Positions 9,961 to 21,331 are shown, counted from the stretch's first letter. The stretch is 64,000 bases of DNA from Pseudoips prasinana (GCA_951640165.1 OX621240.1:39126713-39190712); one strand, 5' to 3'. Numbers and translations: made by a program. Notes: generated by a model from the sequence alone, not told the origin.

Positions 9961-10100
9961 CCAATCCCCTGACCCACCGTTCGCCACACTATAAACTATA
10001 CATACTGGCAGATAAAATTTAGGATTCCCTTTGTGACATCTTATCGGAGGATGTTTACATCGGCTTCGTTTTCTAGAAACATGGCTGACTTCTAAGTTAT
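9961..10100 (-). mobile_element. SINE O flank fragment
   Basis: Shares CTGGCAGATAAAATTTAGGA and TTTTCTAGAAACATGGC with the O copy at 31488, but lacks the tRNA-like part. Confidence 0.55.
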
Positions 10101-10280
10101 TGAATTGATAATTTGAAATAGGATTGAAGAGGTTTTTATCAGGTTGGAATACATACCAAAATTGAGGCAGGGCGGTGATAGCCACAGCGAGTTCGTACTC
10201 TCAGCTGGAGAGTCTGATATGTCGAACTGTTTCTTGATTATTAGACTATTTGCGGTGTACAGATATTGCTACATGTTCAA

Positions 10281-10880
10281 ATAAAAAACCGGCCAAGTGC
10301 GAGTCGGAATCGCACATGAAGGGTTCCGTACCAGCAAGTATTTCAGTTGATTAAATGAAAGGTAATTTGTGGTTTACGATTTATGACGTATTAAAAAAAC
10401 TGCTTACTAGATCTCGTCCAAACCCATTTTCATTGTTAGTTTTTATAGTAATTTATATCATATATGTTTTTTAATTTTATCATTCTCTTATTTTAGAAGT
10501 TACAGGGGGGGGGGGGGACACTCATTTTACCACTTTGGAAGTGTCTCTCGCGCAAACTATTCAGTTTAGAAAAAAATTATATTAGAAACCTCAATATCAT
10601 TTTTGAAGACCTATCCATAGATACCCCTAATGTAACGGTCCGATGAAAAAAAAAATTTGAGTTTCAGTTCTATGTATGGGGAACCCCCAAAATTATTGTT
10701 CTTTTTTATTTTTGTGTGAAAATCATAATGCGGATCACAGAATACATCTACTTACCAAGTTTCAACTGTATAGCTCTTATAGTTTCGGAAAAATTTGGCT
10801 GTGACATACGGACGGACAGACAGACATGACGAATCTATAAGGGTTCCGTTTTTTGCCATTTGGCTACGGAACCCTAAAAA
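10281..10880 (+). repeat. Repeat N with inverted GGGTTCCGTA ends
   Basis: Begins ACCGGCCAAGTGCGAGTCGG and AGGGTTCCGTACC, and ends GGCTACGGAACCCTAAAAA, so the inner ends are inverted. This is a common lepidopteran interspersed repeat in my experience, but I cannot give its class. It contains a G homopolymer near 10505-10518. Confidence 0.7.
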
Positions 10881-11078
10881 CGGTGCCATTTAATTCAAAA
10901 TTCATTTATACCGTATAAAATGATACATTTATTCAATGATGAGTCAATGAATCGTCAATTTTTTTCTACGCAGTACATGACTTGCCGGTAACTGAGAAAC
11001 ACTGCCAGAAAACTCAGTAGGAATCCTTTTTAAAATAAAATGGTTTTTAAAGGTGTTAATTTAGAGCGACTCAACCCG

Positions 11079-11276
11079 TAGCCTAGTTGGTAGTGCTCCT
11101 GCCTATGAAGCTGGTGGTCCTGGGTTCGAATCCCGGTAAGTGCAAATATTTGTGTGATGAGCATGAATATTTGTTTCTGAGTCATAGATGTTTTCTATGT
11201 ATATAAGTATTTATCTATCTATATAAGTATGTATATCGTCGCCTGGTACCTATAATGTGACATTGTCCTCAGATAA
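11079..11276 (+). mobile_element. SINE A, copy 4, internal deletion
   Basis: Head and core are intact, but about 45 bases of the tail domain (the GTACAAGCTTTGCTTAG part) are missing between GGTACC and GACATTGTCC. Confidence 0.85.
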
Positions 11277-11633
11277 GGTCCTCCTAGCCGAATTCCGGCC
11301 ACGGCGGCCAGTCTCAATAGAGATTAGCCATCTGCACGGGACATATTATAGTGCTCAAGTGTGTGTGCAAACACAGTAGCACTTTCTATTCCATCAGTCT
11401 CATGATCCGATGGGACGTCTAGCGTCACGACTGGAAAGAGGTCAGGTAGAGGACCGACGGCTTTACGTGCTCTCCGAGGCACGGGGGTATAATAACACCA
11501 TCTCCCAGACTTCGGGCTAATCCTGAGATATTTTTCTTTTTACAGAAAACTCCCAAAATCACTTTCGGCCCGACCCGGGATTTGAATCCAGGACCTCGTT
11601 TCCTGCGGGTGAACACGCTACTGCTAGAGGCAG
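11277..11633 (-). mobile_element. SINE C, tail-to-tail with SINE A
   Basis: Near full length, with B box GGATTTGAATCC. It abuts the tail of the SINE A copy with no spacer, so one probably inserted into the other's ATT tail. The head end has a small deletion (CTAGAGGCAGA). Confidence 0.85.
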
Positions 11634-12330
11634 ATATTCAGATATTAACTATTGTCACTTTAATTATCAGGAGATTTGTTGTAATACCTGCTACACTTTG
11701 GTTTCTACAGTTCTTTTAAACTTATTTGTAGTAATTTCTCTCATCATATCATTGGAAAGTTTTGTTATAGAATTGTCCCATAAAAGAGTTACTTATTTTG
11801 TGGACGTCACCACCGTAGTAAGTTACACAAGGTAATGCTTATATCTAGTATATTTATATTCTGACTGTCGCTCCTTTTATAGAATTCCTAATATAATCTT
11901 TATTCTAATGGCAATCTACGTTACCCACGCATTATTTACCCGTGTGCAGTAAGAATTTATATAACAGATATTATTTTTATAAACTTTTAACATTTTTGAC
12001 ACGTAAAATAAACGTATATATACGACACAGCTATTCACGACAGAAAAGATCAGCGTAATCGAAAAAATTGTTTAGTGGGTGACAAGACCCAATTTTATTG
12101 TTCGAAGCCAATCCCGCACGTATAAGCTTTTAAGTAAAGGTGAAAACAAAGTGAATAAAACTCTATGAAAATTTATGAAATTTAACAAAAACATTAATTA
12201 CGGGAAAAATTTAATTGTTAATTTTAACCCTTAATAAGTTTCTGTCTATTATATATTAGCCTATGGCCCGATAAAGGTTAATAGAAAAAAGTTGTTCCTA
12301 ATCAATGTCGAGGTCCTTTTGTTTTAAACA
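11634..12330. other. No recognisable feature
   Basis: About 700 bases, AT-rich, with no credible frame and no match to the other repeats here. Confidence 0.5.
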
Positions 12331-12525
12331 TTTTGAAGTTATACTTCTTTTGGCGCGATGGAGAAAAATGATGAGAGTGAATTTTTACTATGCGCGCGCA
12401 CACCGACACCAAAAAACTTAACAGCATGAAGTTAGTTCTAGGTGGTATGAAAATTGATAACTATGTTCAAGTTGTATATTAAGAAGTATAACTTCTAACG
12501 CGTGTACATAAGTACACACAAGTTT
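12331..12525 (+). mobile_element. Element L, copy 1
   Basis: Defining copy: starts TTTTGAAGTTATACTTCTTT, contains GGCGCGATGG and GCGCGCGCACACC, then an inverted echo AAGAAGTATAACTTC and the end ACGCGTGTACATAAGTACAC, then ACACAAGTTT. Near-identical copies lie at 49618 and 52058. Non-coding, probably a MITE-like element. Ends are defined by comparison, not by TSDs. Confidence 0.8.
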
Positions 12526-12830
12526 ATTTTTAGAGGTGACTTTGCATACAGTAAAGTTTTGAATTTAATAATTATTGCTTCCAATAAAATATAGTATAAT
12601 GGAAGGACTGCATAACGTAGCAGCTTCTGAGAAGTGCTGTCCAAAACTCTTTTATTCTATTTATATTTACACTGGCATCGACTGTATCTGCCTACTTTTA
12701 ACTTACTGTGTCATTCTCTCATATAGAATTTGATTAAGAATTACTCAACTTATGACCGATCGTGTTAATGAATCAGTGAAGGTCATAATAAATTTCTATA
12801 TTACAAACTTCCTAATATGCAATATTCAAA

Positions 12831-12922
12831 GGTCGAAAGTCGAGTGGCGACCACGAACTGGAAGATGCAGCGTGGGCAGGCTCACTACAAGATGGACCGA
12901 TGATCTTGTTAGGGTCGCTGGA
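12831..12922 (+). mobile_element. LINE G relic
   Basis: Sense-strand codons for VEWRPRTGRCSVGRLTTRWT, then DDLVRVAG, the C-terminal region of LINE G. Both ends are lost. Confidence 0.8.
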
Positions 12923-13051
12923 TCAGTAATTGCCCTAAGTCGAGATTAGAAATCCAAAAAAAGTAAGCTCTGGTGTAATATACTACTTGTTTTATGTTGC
13001 TAGATTGAGCTTGAACTGATTGCAATCGTCATGTCAAAAAAGAAACAAAAA

Positions 13052-13311
13052 ATAATAATAATAATAATATCTAGGGACAATGTCACACAGATCATCCGAG
13101 CGCCAAACTAAGCAAGGCTTGTACTATGGGTACCAGGCGACGATATACATACCTATATAAATAGATAAATATTGATATACATAGAAAACATCCATGACTC
13201 AGAAACAAATATTCGTGCTCATCACACAAATATTTGCACTTACCGGGATTCGAACCCAGGACCACCAGCTTCGTAGGCAGGAGCACTACCAACTAGGCTA
13301 CGATGATCGTC
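13052..13311 (-). mobile_element. SINE A, copy 5
   Basis: Near full length with an (ATA)n run at 13052-13068 on the tail side. The head promoter boxes are intact (GGGTTCGAATCCCGG). Confidence 0.9.
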
Positions 13312-13700
13312 AAACAAAAAATATATATTTAATCTGTAGGATGTACGTATGTACGTACAATTTAAAGTCCCCACATGTATTTATCCTTGTATATGACCGT
13401 GTACAGAGTTGTCTACGCTTTGGAGGCAAAACTAATGTTTAATTCAGTCGCCTGGGTGACCTTTGTGGGTTTACGTGGTTATTATATTTGAAATAATATG
13501 ATTTCCATTAATATCCATTTCATAAAAGGTATTTGGCCATATAAGGGAACTGATGAAATCTATTTCACAGTGCTTATTCTATTACCTTACCATCGGTGGC
13601 AATATAACAAATAGTAGCAATACACAATAACTATTTTTAAAATATTTCAGAGAATAAGTTCCTCTGGTGCATTTATATATATATTTCGTATATTATACTA
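13312..13700. other. No recognisable feature
   Basis: AT-rich and without a coding or repeat signature. Confidence 0.5.
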
Positions 13701-14110
13701 TATACGCTCCGGGTATGACCTTAAACTGCCTCTATAGGGGGCTCTAGAATCGAAGGATTCACCAGAGGCCTACGATAGCAGGGGAGATGAGCCTCTAAGC
13801 ACTGGCCTGCTACTCATCTAGGAGATGGAAAACTCTGATCACAAACCCGGAACGGGGTCTCCGTTAGGCGCGAGTAGGGTCCAACCCGAAATATGCGGCA
13901 GATTTCTACAGCTGACCTAGCTCCACACGTATTGGCTTGCCTTTCCTGTGGGCTCAGCTAGTGAGGCCTAAAGAGGAATGCAGGTCTTGGGCAACCCTGC
14001 GCTTCCTTTACTCCGTCCCAGGCGGTGTATTGTCTGTGGAGAGGGCACTTCACGCTCCCCTGAGTTCTGTTCCGGCCCCATGAGGGTGTAATTATTCAAC
14101 ATTCTATCTC
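13701..14110. repeat. GC-rich block S, unassigned
   Basis: A 400-base block much richer in GC than its surroundings, with sharp limits near CTCCGGGTATGACC and CCATGAGGGTG. It has no open frame over 65 codons and is probably an untranslated part of a retroelement. Confidence 0.4.
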
Positions 14111-14317
14111 TAAGCATAGAGCTATTATAATACATGGGTATGAAATTTGTCATATCAAAAACAACATGACATTAAAGTTAATATTTAAGCTCTTGGATAG
14201 ATTTTATTATAATGTCTATAAAAAAATATATTAAAAGAATTAAAATTAAATTAGTTTTCTTTTAAATATACAAAAACCTGTACGTTGGAATGGGCATCAA
14301 GCTAATGCTAGTATTTT

Positions 14318-14520
14318 TAACCCCCGAGACAAAACCGAAGGGGTGTTATAAGTTTGACGCCTCTATGTGTATGTATGTCTGTGGCATCCTAGCTCCTAGC
14401 TTGATGAACCGATTTTGAATATGGTTTTTTCTTTAAAGTGAATTAGTCGGAGTATTCTTAGCTATGTTTGATAAATGGTCCAAGATGGCCGCCACCATAA
14501 ACGCATATAACATATTTTTA
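14318..14520 (+). repeat. Repeat U
   Basis: Starts TAACCCCCGAGACAAAACC and continues GGTGTTATAAGTTTGACG, then CTTGATGAACCGATTTTGA. This layout is familiar from many insect interspersed repeats, but the class is unknown to me. Only one copy lies here. Confidence 0.5.
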
Positions 14521-14892
14521 CACAACTACCTCAATATACTATAGGTACCAAATGACAGGGCTTGACTAGTAGACTATACATATGACAAATGTCAGGGGTT
14601 TCTGTTATTCTTTTAATTTATTTTATGGACATTTATTGTGCATGGATTATATTTATAATTGTTTCTGTTATTGTCAATATCCTCATATTACCCCCAGGTG
14701 CTAAAAATGAAGTAAATAAATTAATATCTCGTACACAGCAACCGCATTATGTTGTAACACAATTTCCCTTTAAGTAACCACTTGTAAACAAGGAATAACA
14801 TAAGTTACAATTAAGCAAGTACAACTAGTAACAGCAGTAAATTCCTCGTTTTCTGCTCTGATAGAATGTAAATTATTCAACCCTATACATTA

Positions 14893-15074
14893 TCCTACTA
14901 ATATTATAAAGGCGAAAGTTTGTGAGTGTGTGAGTTTGTATATTGTTACTTCTTCACGTCTAAACGGCTGGGGCGATTTTGATAAAATTTGGTATGCAGT
15001 TAACTGACACCCTGTATTAACACAAAGGCTATAATTTATAAAGTTTCGTGCAGGTAAAACCGCGGGGCACAGCT
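14893..15074 (-). repeat. Element D, short subfamily
   Basis: Minus-strand copy with ATCCTACTAATATTATAAAG at one end and ACCGCGGGGCACAGCT at the other. Its middle part differs from the 315 bp subfamily. Confidence 0.75.
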
Positions 15075-15191
15075 ACTTTAATATATATTTTAAAGGGGCT
15101 CATAGGTATTTACTCTCATTGGTCCGTAAATAACTTGAAGCAACTAGGCACGCGACATGCGACTACGAAGTACGTACGCAAAGCACGACGT

Positions 15192-15318
15192 GGGAAGGCC
15201 CCCTACAAGATAGACCGATGATCTTGTGAGGGTCACTGGCATCTGCTGGATGCGGATAGCGCAAGACCGGCAGTTGTAAATATCTTTCGGGGCCATTGTC
15301 TAGTAATGGACGTCTTTT
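15192..15318 (+). mobile_element. LINE G relic
   Basis: Sense-strand terminal codons (a P-DR-IL-EG-WHLLDADS-like garbled reading) and the 3' end TAATGGACGTCTTTTAG. Frame disrupted. Confidence 0.7.
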
Positions 15319-15321
15319 AGC

Positions 15322-15612
15322 GGTACTATGTAACAATGGACATGGTTTCCACGCCATCATCCGCAAACGGTGTGCATCCCTCCTGCGCAGGGTGCGTGGT
15401 AGCTCACACAGCATCTTGAGCGCATTTTGTGATAAATGGGATAGTCCGATGCTGGAGCACTGGATACGACTGCACACGACGTAAACGGTGCCCTAGTACC
15501 GCGATATTTTATTTATATATTGTATCATTACTAACATTAGGTTAAGATTTTTTTGTAACTAACATCTTATGGACATAAAATGGTCTGAAATAAATGATAA
15601 ATTAAATTAAAA
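15322..15612 (+). pseudogene. LINE ORF2 C-terminus and 3' UTR
   Basis: An open stretch reads NNGHGFHAIIRKRCASLLRR, then SILSAFCDKWDSPMLEHWIRLH, and stops at TAA 15482-15484. It resembles the extreme C-terminus of lepidopteran Jockey/CR1-group LINE polymerases, which end in a WD-P-HW-RLH-like motif. The 3' part ends GAAATAAATGATAAATTAAA, an AATAAA signal plus A-rich tail. It abuts the end of the G relic. Confidence 0.65.
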
Positions 15613-15714
15613 ACAGCATTTACGACAACGTGGAGCCTTGCGGGACACCAGCATTAGTGATCATGATGCCTACAGCATTGACATCAATTTATCAAGACTC
15701 ATTCACTTATACGT

Positions 15715-15826
15715 TAACACCGCGGATATAGCACACCCAGAATTGGTGAGGGATTCGAACCCGAAATACGAGAGCGCCCCGAGGTAGTAGCCACTACTGT
15801 AACCATTGCGCCACACGTGCAGTTAA
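15715..15826 (-). mobile_element. tRNA-like SINE head, F-related
   Basis: On the minus strand TGCACGTGTGGCGCAATGGT contains an A box and GGTTCGAATCC a B box about 45 bases on. The start matches SINE F. The rest diverges, so it may be a related family. I do not call it a tRNA gene because the acceptor stem does not close. Confidence 0.6.
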
Positions 15827-16383
15827 GATTACATAATATCACAATAAAACATAATATGTTATCAATAAAATGAGCATTAGTTATCATAAACATCGGCTAT
15901 CAACAACAAATAAATATACATTTCATAAATAATTGAATATTAATTGTATATTCGTTGAGCCATATAGTTTTCCGTGTAAAAGATTTCAACGCATAGCTGG
16001 TGGCACGTGCACCGCCATGTTTTATACATGCACCATATCTTTTCCTCCTGACGTAAGCATAGCTCTATTTACTAACGGATTCATTATGGAAGCACCGTTT
16101 CCTGTTTCCTCTTTTTGCCAATTTTCTTTTATAATGGATTCTGCTCTCCGTTTAAGCCATGACCAGATATAATTGAAAGACTGACATCAGATCTCAAAAC
16201 CTAAAACAACCCATTAACTAAGAATAGGAAATGCTTTCGGATAAACATTTTGTTAAAGTCGGTAATTATAATAATATAATAATAATAAGGAGGTTCCTCA
16301 CTCAGGGGTCCTGACCACCGGCGGCTTAGGGCGTATAACCCCGCCGCTGGGGGAGCTCTGTTTTTTAAGTATTTATTTATATA
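15827..16383. other. No gene; GC-rich patch at 16285-16360
   Basis: The plus-strand frame at 15933-16172 shows no family features. A GGCGGCTTAGGGCG-containing patch near 16320 is compositionally foreign and unassigned. Confidence 0.4.
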
Positions 16384-16696
16384 CAAGCTGTGCCCCGCGG
16401 TTTTACCCGCGTTAAACTTTATGAATTATCACAGCTCCTCCCCCGTAAGTGATATCGTGATAATATATAGCCTATATGTTGACCCGACCTCTTAGTAATA
16501 TTCATGCAAAATTTGAAGTAAATTCATGGATTACTTTTTGAGTTTAGCCCGGACATACATATAGACAAAGAGACAAAAATTCTAAAAACTATATTTTTGG
16601 CTTCGATATCGATCGTAGATCACGCCCAAAGTATCCTTTTTAAAAAATATTCAATGTACAGTTTTTACTCTCTTACGATTTTATTATATGTATAGA
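16384..16696 (+). repeat. Element D, 315 bp subfamily, copy 1
   Basis: Complete copy from AAGCTGTGCCCCGCGG to TTTTATTATATGTATAGAT. It contains AGCCCGGACATACATATAGA and GGCTTCGATATCGATCGTAG, the markers of this subfamily. Other copies: 23191, 36361, 36959, 46677 and 47094. Confidence 0.85.
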
Positions 16697-17128
16697 TCAT
16701 TGTTTTCTTTTTTATATAAATTTTATAAATAAAAATATGTAAAAAACAAGAAATTAAATAAATAATTTGGAATAATAATAATAAATAATAAATAAAAAGT
16801 TTATTTCAGAAACATACAACTGCTACAGCATATCTTATGTAGGGGTCTCCTTTTAAGTATTACAAATACCTGTGCTAGGAGGCCCCGCTCTTCTTAACTA
16901 ATATATAATAATGTGTAGGAGTGTGTATGTAAAACAAAACAGAACAAAAATAAAAAATATAGTTAGAATTAAAATACCTAATATCTAAAAGAAAATGAAT
17001 GAAAGAAAATTTATACAGCAACAATAGGGAATCAACATTATCGTGTTGTGTGTGAGTTAGTGTATGTATGTGTGTGTTGTGTGTAGGTGTGTGAGTTAGT
17101 GTATGCGTGTGTGTGTAGGTGAGTGAGT

Positions 17129-20107
17129 TTAAACAATCGTGTGTAAAAGGCTCTCTATCTCATCGTAAGTCTTGGTTTTTAGCCATCCCGTAACAGTAAT
17201 TTTGCATTCCCGATGAGTTAAAGCAAATATATTGAGCAATTTATTTATTTTATTATACAGGGAGGCGGATTGACTGTTATACTGCCTTTTTGCATATGCT
17301 GTTTTTACAGATACAATTGGTGCCACAACGTATTTTCTTCTTTTATTGCCAGTGGTAGGATTATAAGGCAGGGCTTTGTGTAATCTTAAAACAGCATGAA
17401 GAATATACAATTTTCTAACCGTGAGTAGACCGCTTAATGAAAAGAGACTTTCAGTGGGAAATTTATACGGCTTGAAGTACATTACCTTCAAAAGTGGCCG
17501 CTGTGCTCGTTCCAGCTCAAGAAATTTGACTTTTGTTGCTCCACCCCACACAGGAATACAATAGACTAGCACTGACTGGGCCAATGAGACGTAAATCTGA
17601 TTTAAGAGGGTCTCTGTGGTAACATGCTTTGAAGTTTTAAAAGTCCAGATGAGCTTTCTGGTACGAGCCATGACCATATCTATATGTTTATGCCAAGACA
17701 GTCGCTGGTCAACCACGATACCTAAATACTTTATGTCACTTACTTTTGCGATTTCATTACAAGAGCAATTTGTGCTATAGTCAATGTCACAGTTATTGTG
17801 GATCTTAAGACTATGAGTGGGTCCAGGTTGAGTGCTGTTATAATTACTAAAAGCTATGTATTTGGTCTTAGAGGTATTCAAGGTTAGTAAATGAGAGTTT
17901 AACCAGCGAGCAATCCTGGCAAGCCCCACTTCAGCGGATTTATATGTGGATGCCCATGTATCTCCTGCAAAAGTTACTGCTGTGTCATCTGCGTAAGAAG
18001 ATATGCGCCCATTTTCAAGTCTCATTTTACAGAGATTATTTATATAAATCAAGAAAAGAGTCGGGCCTAACACACTTCCCTGTGGAACGCCAAAACCTAT
18101 ATTCAACTCCTTACTAACGTGATTGCCCACTCTTACACTTTGCTTTCGATCTTGGAGATAATCTTTTAGTAACGCCAAGGGCACCCCTCTTATACCGATA
18201 CACTCTAGTCGCGCTACAAGAATGGAAATAGAGACAGTATCGAAGGCTTTTTTGAGGTCCAGGAAAACAGTTAGACACTTTCTTCCTGAATCCACTTGGT
18301 CAACAACATGAGAAGTTAGTGCTGAAACCGCATCTTCCGTAGATAAACCCTGCCTGAAACCGTATTGAGACTCTGATATTATATTATATTTGTTAAGGTA
18401 ACTTATTAATTGGTTGTTTATTAGTTTTTCAATAATTTTTGAGATTGCAGGTAATACAGAGATGGGTCTATAGTTACTCACATCGTCTCTATCTCCACCT
18501 TTGTGCACTGGCGTAATGATAGCTTGTTTCAGAGCTGAAGGGAAGATTCCTTTCCTAAAGCACAAGTTAACTAGATGTGTGATTACAGGCACCACCACCT
18601 CATGGGCAGATTTTAAGAATTTGGTAGAAATGTTGTCCCATCCCGGGGCGCTCTCAGATTTAAGGCTCATTATTACGTCATACACTTCCCTAGGAGTTGT
18701 TTCTAAGAGCACAAAAGAGGATGCGTGCGAGCTTCTTATGTTATAAGTATAATCCTCCCGCGGTGGGTTGGCTGAGATAATATCTTCAGCGAGGGTTCTC
18801 CCAACGTTAGAAAAATATTGGTTAACGTAGTTTACTGAAACAAGTGGGTTCGATTTTGTTTCAAGTAATTCCAAATTTTGGGAGTTATTTGGTTTACGGT
18901 TCGTAATACTATTTATAACAGTCCATGTTTTTTTTTGTATTTTTATTAGCATTAGTTAATTTATCTTTATTATGTTTCCGTTTAAGTTTTTTAATAAGGT
19001 TGTTTATGTAGTTACGATATCTTCTGTATGTAATTTTTAAGACTTCATTTTGAGGATCTAAACGTAATTTTCTCTGCATATTATTTCTATTATGGATACA
19101 GCGTAATATTCCTACAGTTATCCAAGGTTTAATTATGCGATTGTTTCTCGGAATCAAGGTAGTTATGGTATTTTTCATTAAACAATCCCTAAGTTTATTG
19201 ATAAAGATATTAGTCAGTGTAGTTGGGTCTTCGATTAAGTTCAGGTGTTCTAAAACATTTCTTTCTTTCAAAGTAGATATCGCTCTCCCAAAGTCTACTA
19301 CCGTTTTGGATTTCGGCAACTTGTACTTATTTCTTACATTAGATAACTGTAGAAAAATCGTGAAGTGGTCAGTAATCGTTGTATTGAGAACAGCAATGGA
19401 AGCATTTCTATTCTTCTCGATTTTTAAAATGAAGTGATCCAGACAATTTTCACCTCTGGTTGGCAATGAATGTCCGGGTAGTAAGCCATGTATTGCCAGC
19501 ATATTTAAGTAGCTTAGTCGATTTGAGCGCTCGTTACTTTGTTCGTTAGCCTTATATATAATATTAATATTGATATCGCCTGTAATCACAACATTACGAA
19601 AAGATTTTAACGAGTTCAGATGCTCATTTAAAGAGTTTATGAAGCTATCAGCGTTGTTGTTTGAGAGGGAACGATAGATACCGAGGACAATGAGATTTGA
19701 CGTTTTATTTGTAAGCATTATGCGTGAGATAGCAATATTTCTTTAACAGTCACTTTGTAGGTATTTTTAACATATGCAACAACGCCGTCGCATCGGTTAA
19801 GGTGCCTAGTAGTAGAGAAGGATAGGTAATTGTTCATTTCAGGGATAGGTTTATTAGCATTCAATCTGCATTCGCCCAAAATTATCAGGTCCACCCCGAA
19901 CTTAAAACGAGATAAAGTAATTTGTAGGTCGTCTATATTACTATAAACGCTTCTAATGTTTTGTGAGACTATTGTGAAATCCGAGTTTATGATATGAAAA
20001 TGTTTTGAAAAATCCTCGATTTGGAATTCATTAGACTGCGCAATCTCTATGTTGTCAATATGTTGAATAATTTTATGTGTCGTATCCATTGTTGGAATAC
20101 TGTTCAA
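17129..20107 (-). pseudogene. LINE-1 ORF2: endonuclease-reverse transcriptase
   Basis: An AP-like endonuclease domain starts with FTIVSQNIRSVYSNIDDLQ (about 19990-19930) and continues with IILGECRLN, LGIYRS, VVITGDIN and TDHF (down to about 19350). The RT domain has SAPGWDNIS (about 18640), NYRPISVLPAISKIIEKL (about 18470), YGFRQGLSTEDA, FLDLKKAFDTVS, GVPQGSVLGPTLFLIYINNL (about 18090) and the catalytic SYADDTAV (about 17990). The thumb and C-terminal region ends at 17129. Two frameshifts break it: one near 19740 between the two endonuclease parts, and one in an A homopolymer near 18935, just before TWTVINSI. The frame from about 18935 to 17129 is otherwise uninterrupted. Function when intact: nicking the target and reverse-transcribing its own RNA from the nick. 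Confidence 0.92.
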
Positions 20108-20492
20108 ATATCAGTACAACTATGTCATACCTATACAAATTACAATGTATTTGGGCGATATGTTCAATTATGATAATGTAAAATTTGTAATGAATATATT
20201 GTATATTATACGTTATGTTATTATGGATGGTCTGTGCATGTTTTATGTTTTTTACTTTTATATGAAATGTGAAACTACGTTTATACATAATTTTCTGATA
20301 AAGTGTGTGTGTGTATGGTAGCGTAAAATTGTGTGTTGTGTGATTGTTTAGGGTATAAAGTGTGTATATTTTTGTAATTGTAGTAAGTGTGTATGAAATG
20401 AACAGTGAAGTGGAACCTAATATAACATTATTTAGCAAGCAAATTATTTTAAGTACATTTTGTGGCATGTAGTAAATACCTTGTGATACTAG

Positions 20493-20857
20493 TCAAATAT
20501 CTTGCATTAGATGTTGTACTTGGGACTCATTTTTAATTATGTAAGTGGGTGATTCGTCATGTTTTTTGATGTAAACATTTCCATAGGCTGTCCAGCAATA
20601 TTTATACCCTTTTGATTTAGCGAGATCCGGTGCTAAGAAATGTAAACGCGCTCCTTTTGCAGTGAGTTGTTCTGCTACAAAGATGGGTGTGTCCTCTTTA
20701 CTTTTGAGGCCTAGATGTTTGGCGCATAGCTTCATTTTGTTCTTAGCATTATGGGCCTTACACATCTTGAGGATATCAGCCTTTAATATAGTGGAGGAGA
20801 GCTCAACAATAATTGGAGTATTTGGTGTATTCTGTTTCTTCCCCTTTATTCTATAAA
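20493..20857 (-). pseudogene. LINE-1 ORF1 C-terminal part, FP25K-like domain
   Basis: The frame contains KQNTPNTPIIVELSS, KHLGLKSKEDTPIFVAEQLT, LAPDLAKSKGYKYCWTAYGN and VYIKKHDESPTYIIK, the pattern of the FP25K-type C-terminal domain found in ORF1 proteins of many insect LINEs (PIIVkF, D-GL, IyinE-LT, A-ke-gykY-W-k-g-i-vrK). ORF1 proteins bind the element RNA. The apparent start ATG at 20898-20900 lies in the neighbouring SINE B tail and is not genuine, so the N-terminal part is missing. The first codons fall in a 19 bp inverted repeat (20839-20857 and 20863-20881). Confidence 0.8.
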
Positions 20858-20881
20858 TATCTTTTATAGAATAAAGGGGAA
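20839..20881. repeat. Hairpin at LINE-1 5' junction
   Basis: Perfect 19 bp arms (20839-20857 and 20863-20881) with a 5 nt loop. The inner arm is LINE-1 ORF1 sequence and the outer arm is its inverted copy next to the SINE B tail, as expected of a fold-back at an incomplete 5' end. Confidence 0.85.
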
Positions 20882-20890
20882 TATATATAT

Positions 20891-21331
20891 CCTGGGACAT
20901 TATTTACACACGGCAATCTGATCCCAAACTAAGCAGAACTTGTACTATGGCAATCAGATAACTGATATAACTACATTATAAAGTTTTTTTTTTTTTTTTA
21001 CAATGTCACACAGATCATCTTAGCCCCAAACTAAGCAAAGCTTGTACTATGGGTACCAGGCGACGATATACAAACTTATATAGATAGATAAATACTTAAA
21101 TACATGGAAAACATCCATGACTCAGAAACAAATATTCGTGCTCATCACACAAATATTTGCACTTACCGGGATACTACTTTTCTTTTGTAAATACATACTT
21201 ATATAGATAAATTAAACCCAGACTCAGGACAAACAGACATGTTCGTACACACAAATATCTGTCCTGGGTGGGAATCGAACCCACGACCTGCGGCGTGAAA
21301 GTCAAGCATTTGCCAACAACGCCAACAGGCC
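20891..21331 (-). mobile_element. SINE B, interrupted by SINE A
   Basis: Part 1 (20891-20970) is the tail GGGACATTATTTACACACGG ... TGATATAACTAC. Part 2 (21165-21331) has the rest through the intact B box GGGAATCGAACCCACGA and the head AACAACGCCAACAGGCCCGT. On the minus strand the head has a Glu-like TTTCACGCC anticodon arm. Removing the insertion restores the family sequence. Confidence 0.9.
20984..21169 (-). mobile_element. SINE A, 5'-truncated, poly(A)-tailed, nested
   Basis: It lacks the A-box half of the head (stops at CTTACCGGGAT) and, unlike the other copies, ends on the minus strand in about 16 A residues (plus-strand T run at 20984-20999) rather than ATT repeats. ACTAC occurs on both sides (20966-20970 area and 21170-21174) and may be the TSD. 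Confidence 0.85.

Larger units (their letters stand above)
16770..20875 (-). mobile_element. LINE-1, 4.1 kb non-LTR retrotransposon
   Basis: Two-ORF element on the minus strand: an ORF1 remnant (20493-20857), a 385-base spacer, ORF2 (17129-20107), then a 3' UTR with a (TG/CA)-rich stretch (17040-17125) and the end GAAATAAACTTTTTATTTAT, then ATT repeats. The 5' end is lost inside ORF1 where a SINE B tail adjoins. No TSD was found. Relatedness to LINE-2 at 41698 is shown by the aligned KPWIT, GWDNIS, GVPQGS/GIPQGS and YADDTA motifs. Its clade is probably within the CR1/Jockey superfamily. Confidence 0.9.

Noticed and set aside
12339..12510. GAAGTTATACTTC / GAAGTATAACTTC in element L as recombinase sites similar to loxP
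   Set aside because: Resemblance is limited to a few bases, with no recombinase gene present; treated as part of a MITE-like repeat.
15933..16172. 79-codon frame
   Set aside because: No recognisable motif, no splice or promoter context.
17040..17125. TG-rich stretch as an independent regulatory microsatellite
   Set aside because: It lies in the LINE-1 3' UTR and is explained by that element.
18501..19437. Plus-strand frames of 81 and 100 codons opposite LINE-1
   Set aside because: They are antisense shadows of the ORF2 frame and show no protein features.
20073..20468. 131-codon minus-strand frame between LINE-1 ORF1 and ORF2
   Set aside because: Composition is that of AT-rich spacer (Ile, Tyr, Asn, Thr runs) with no family motifs; it fills the inter-ORF gap of the LINE.
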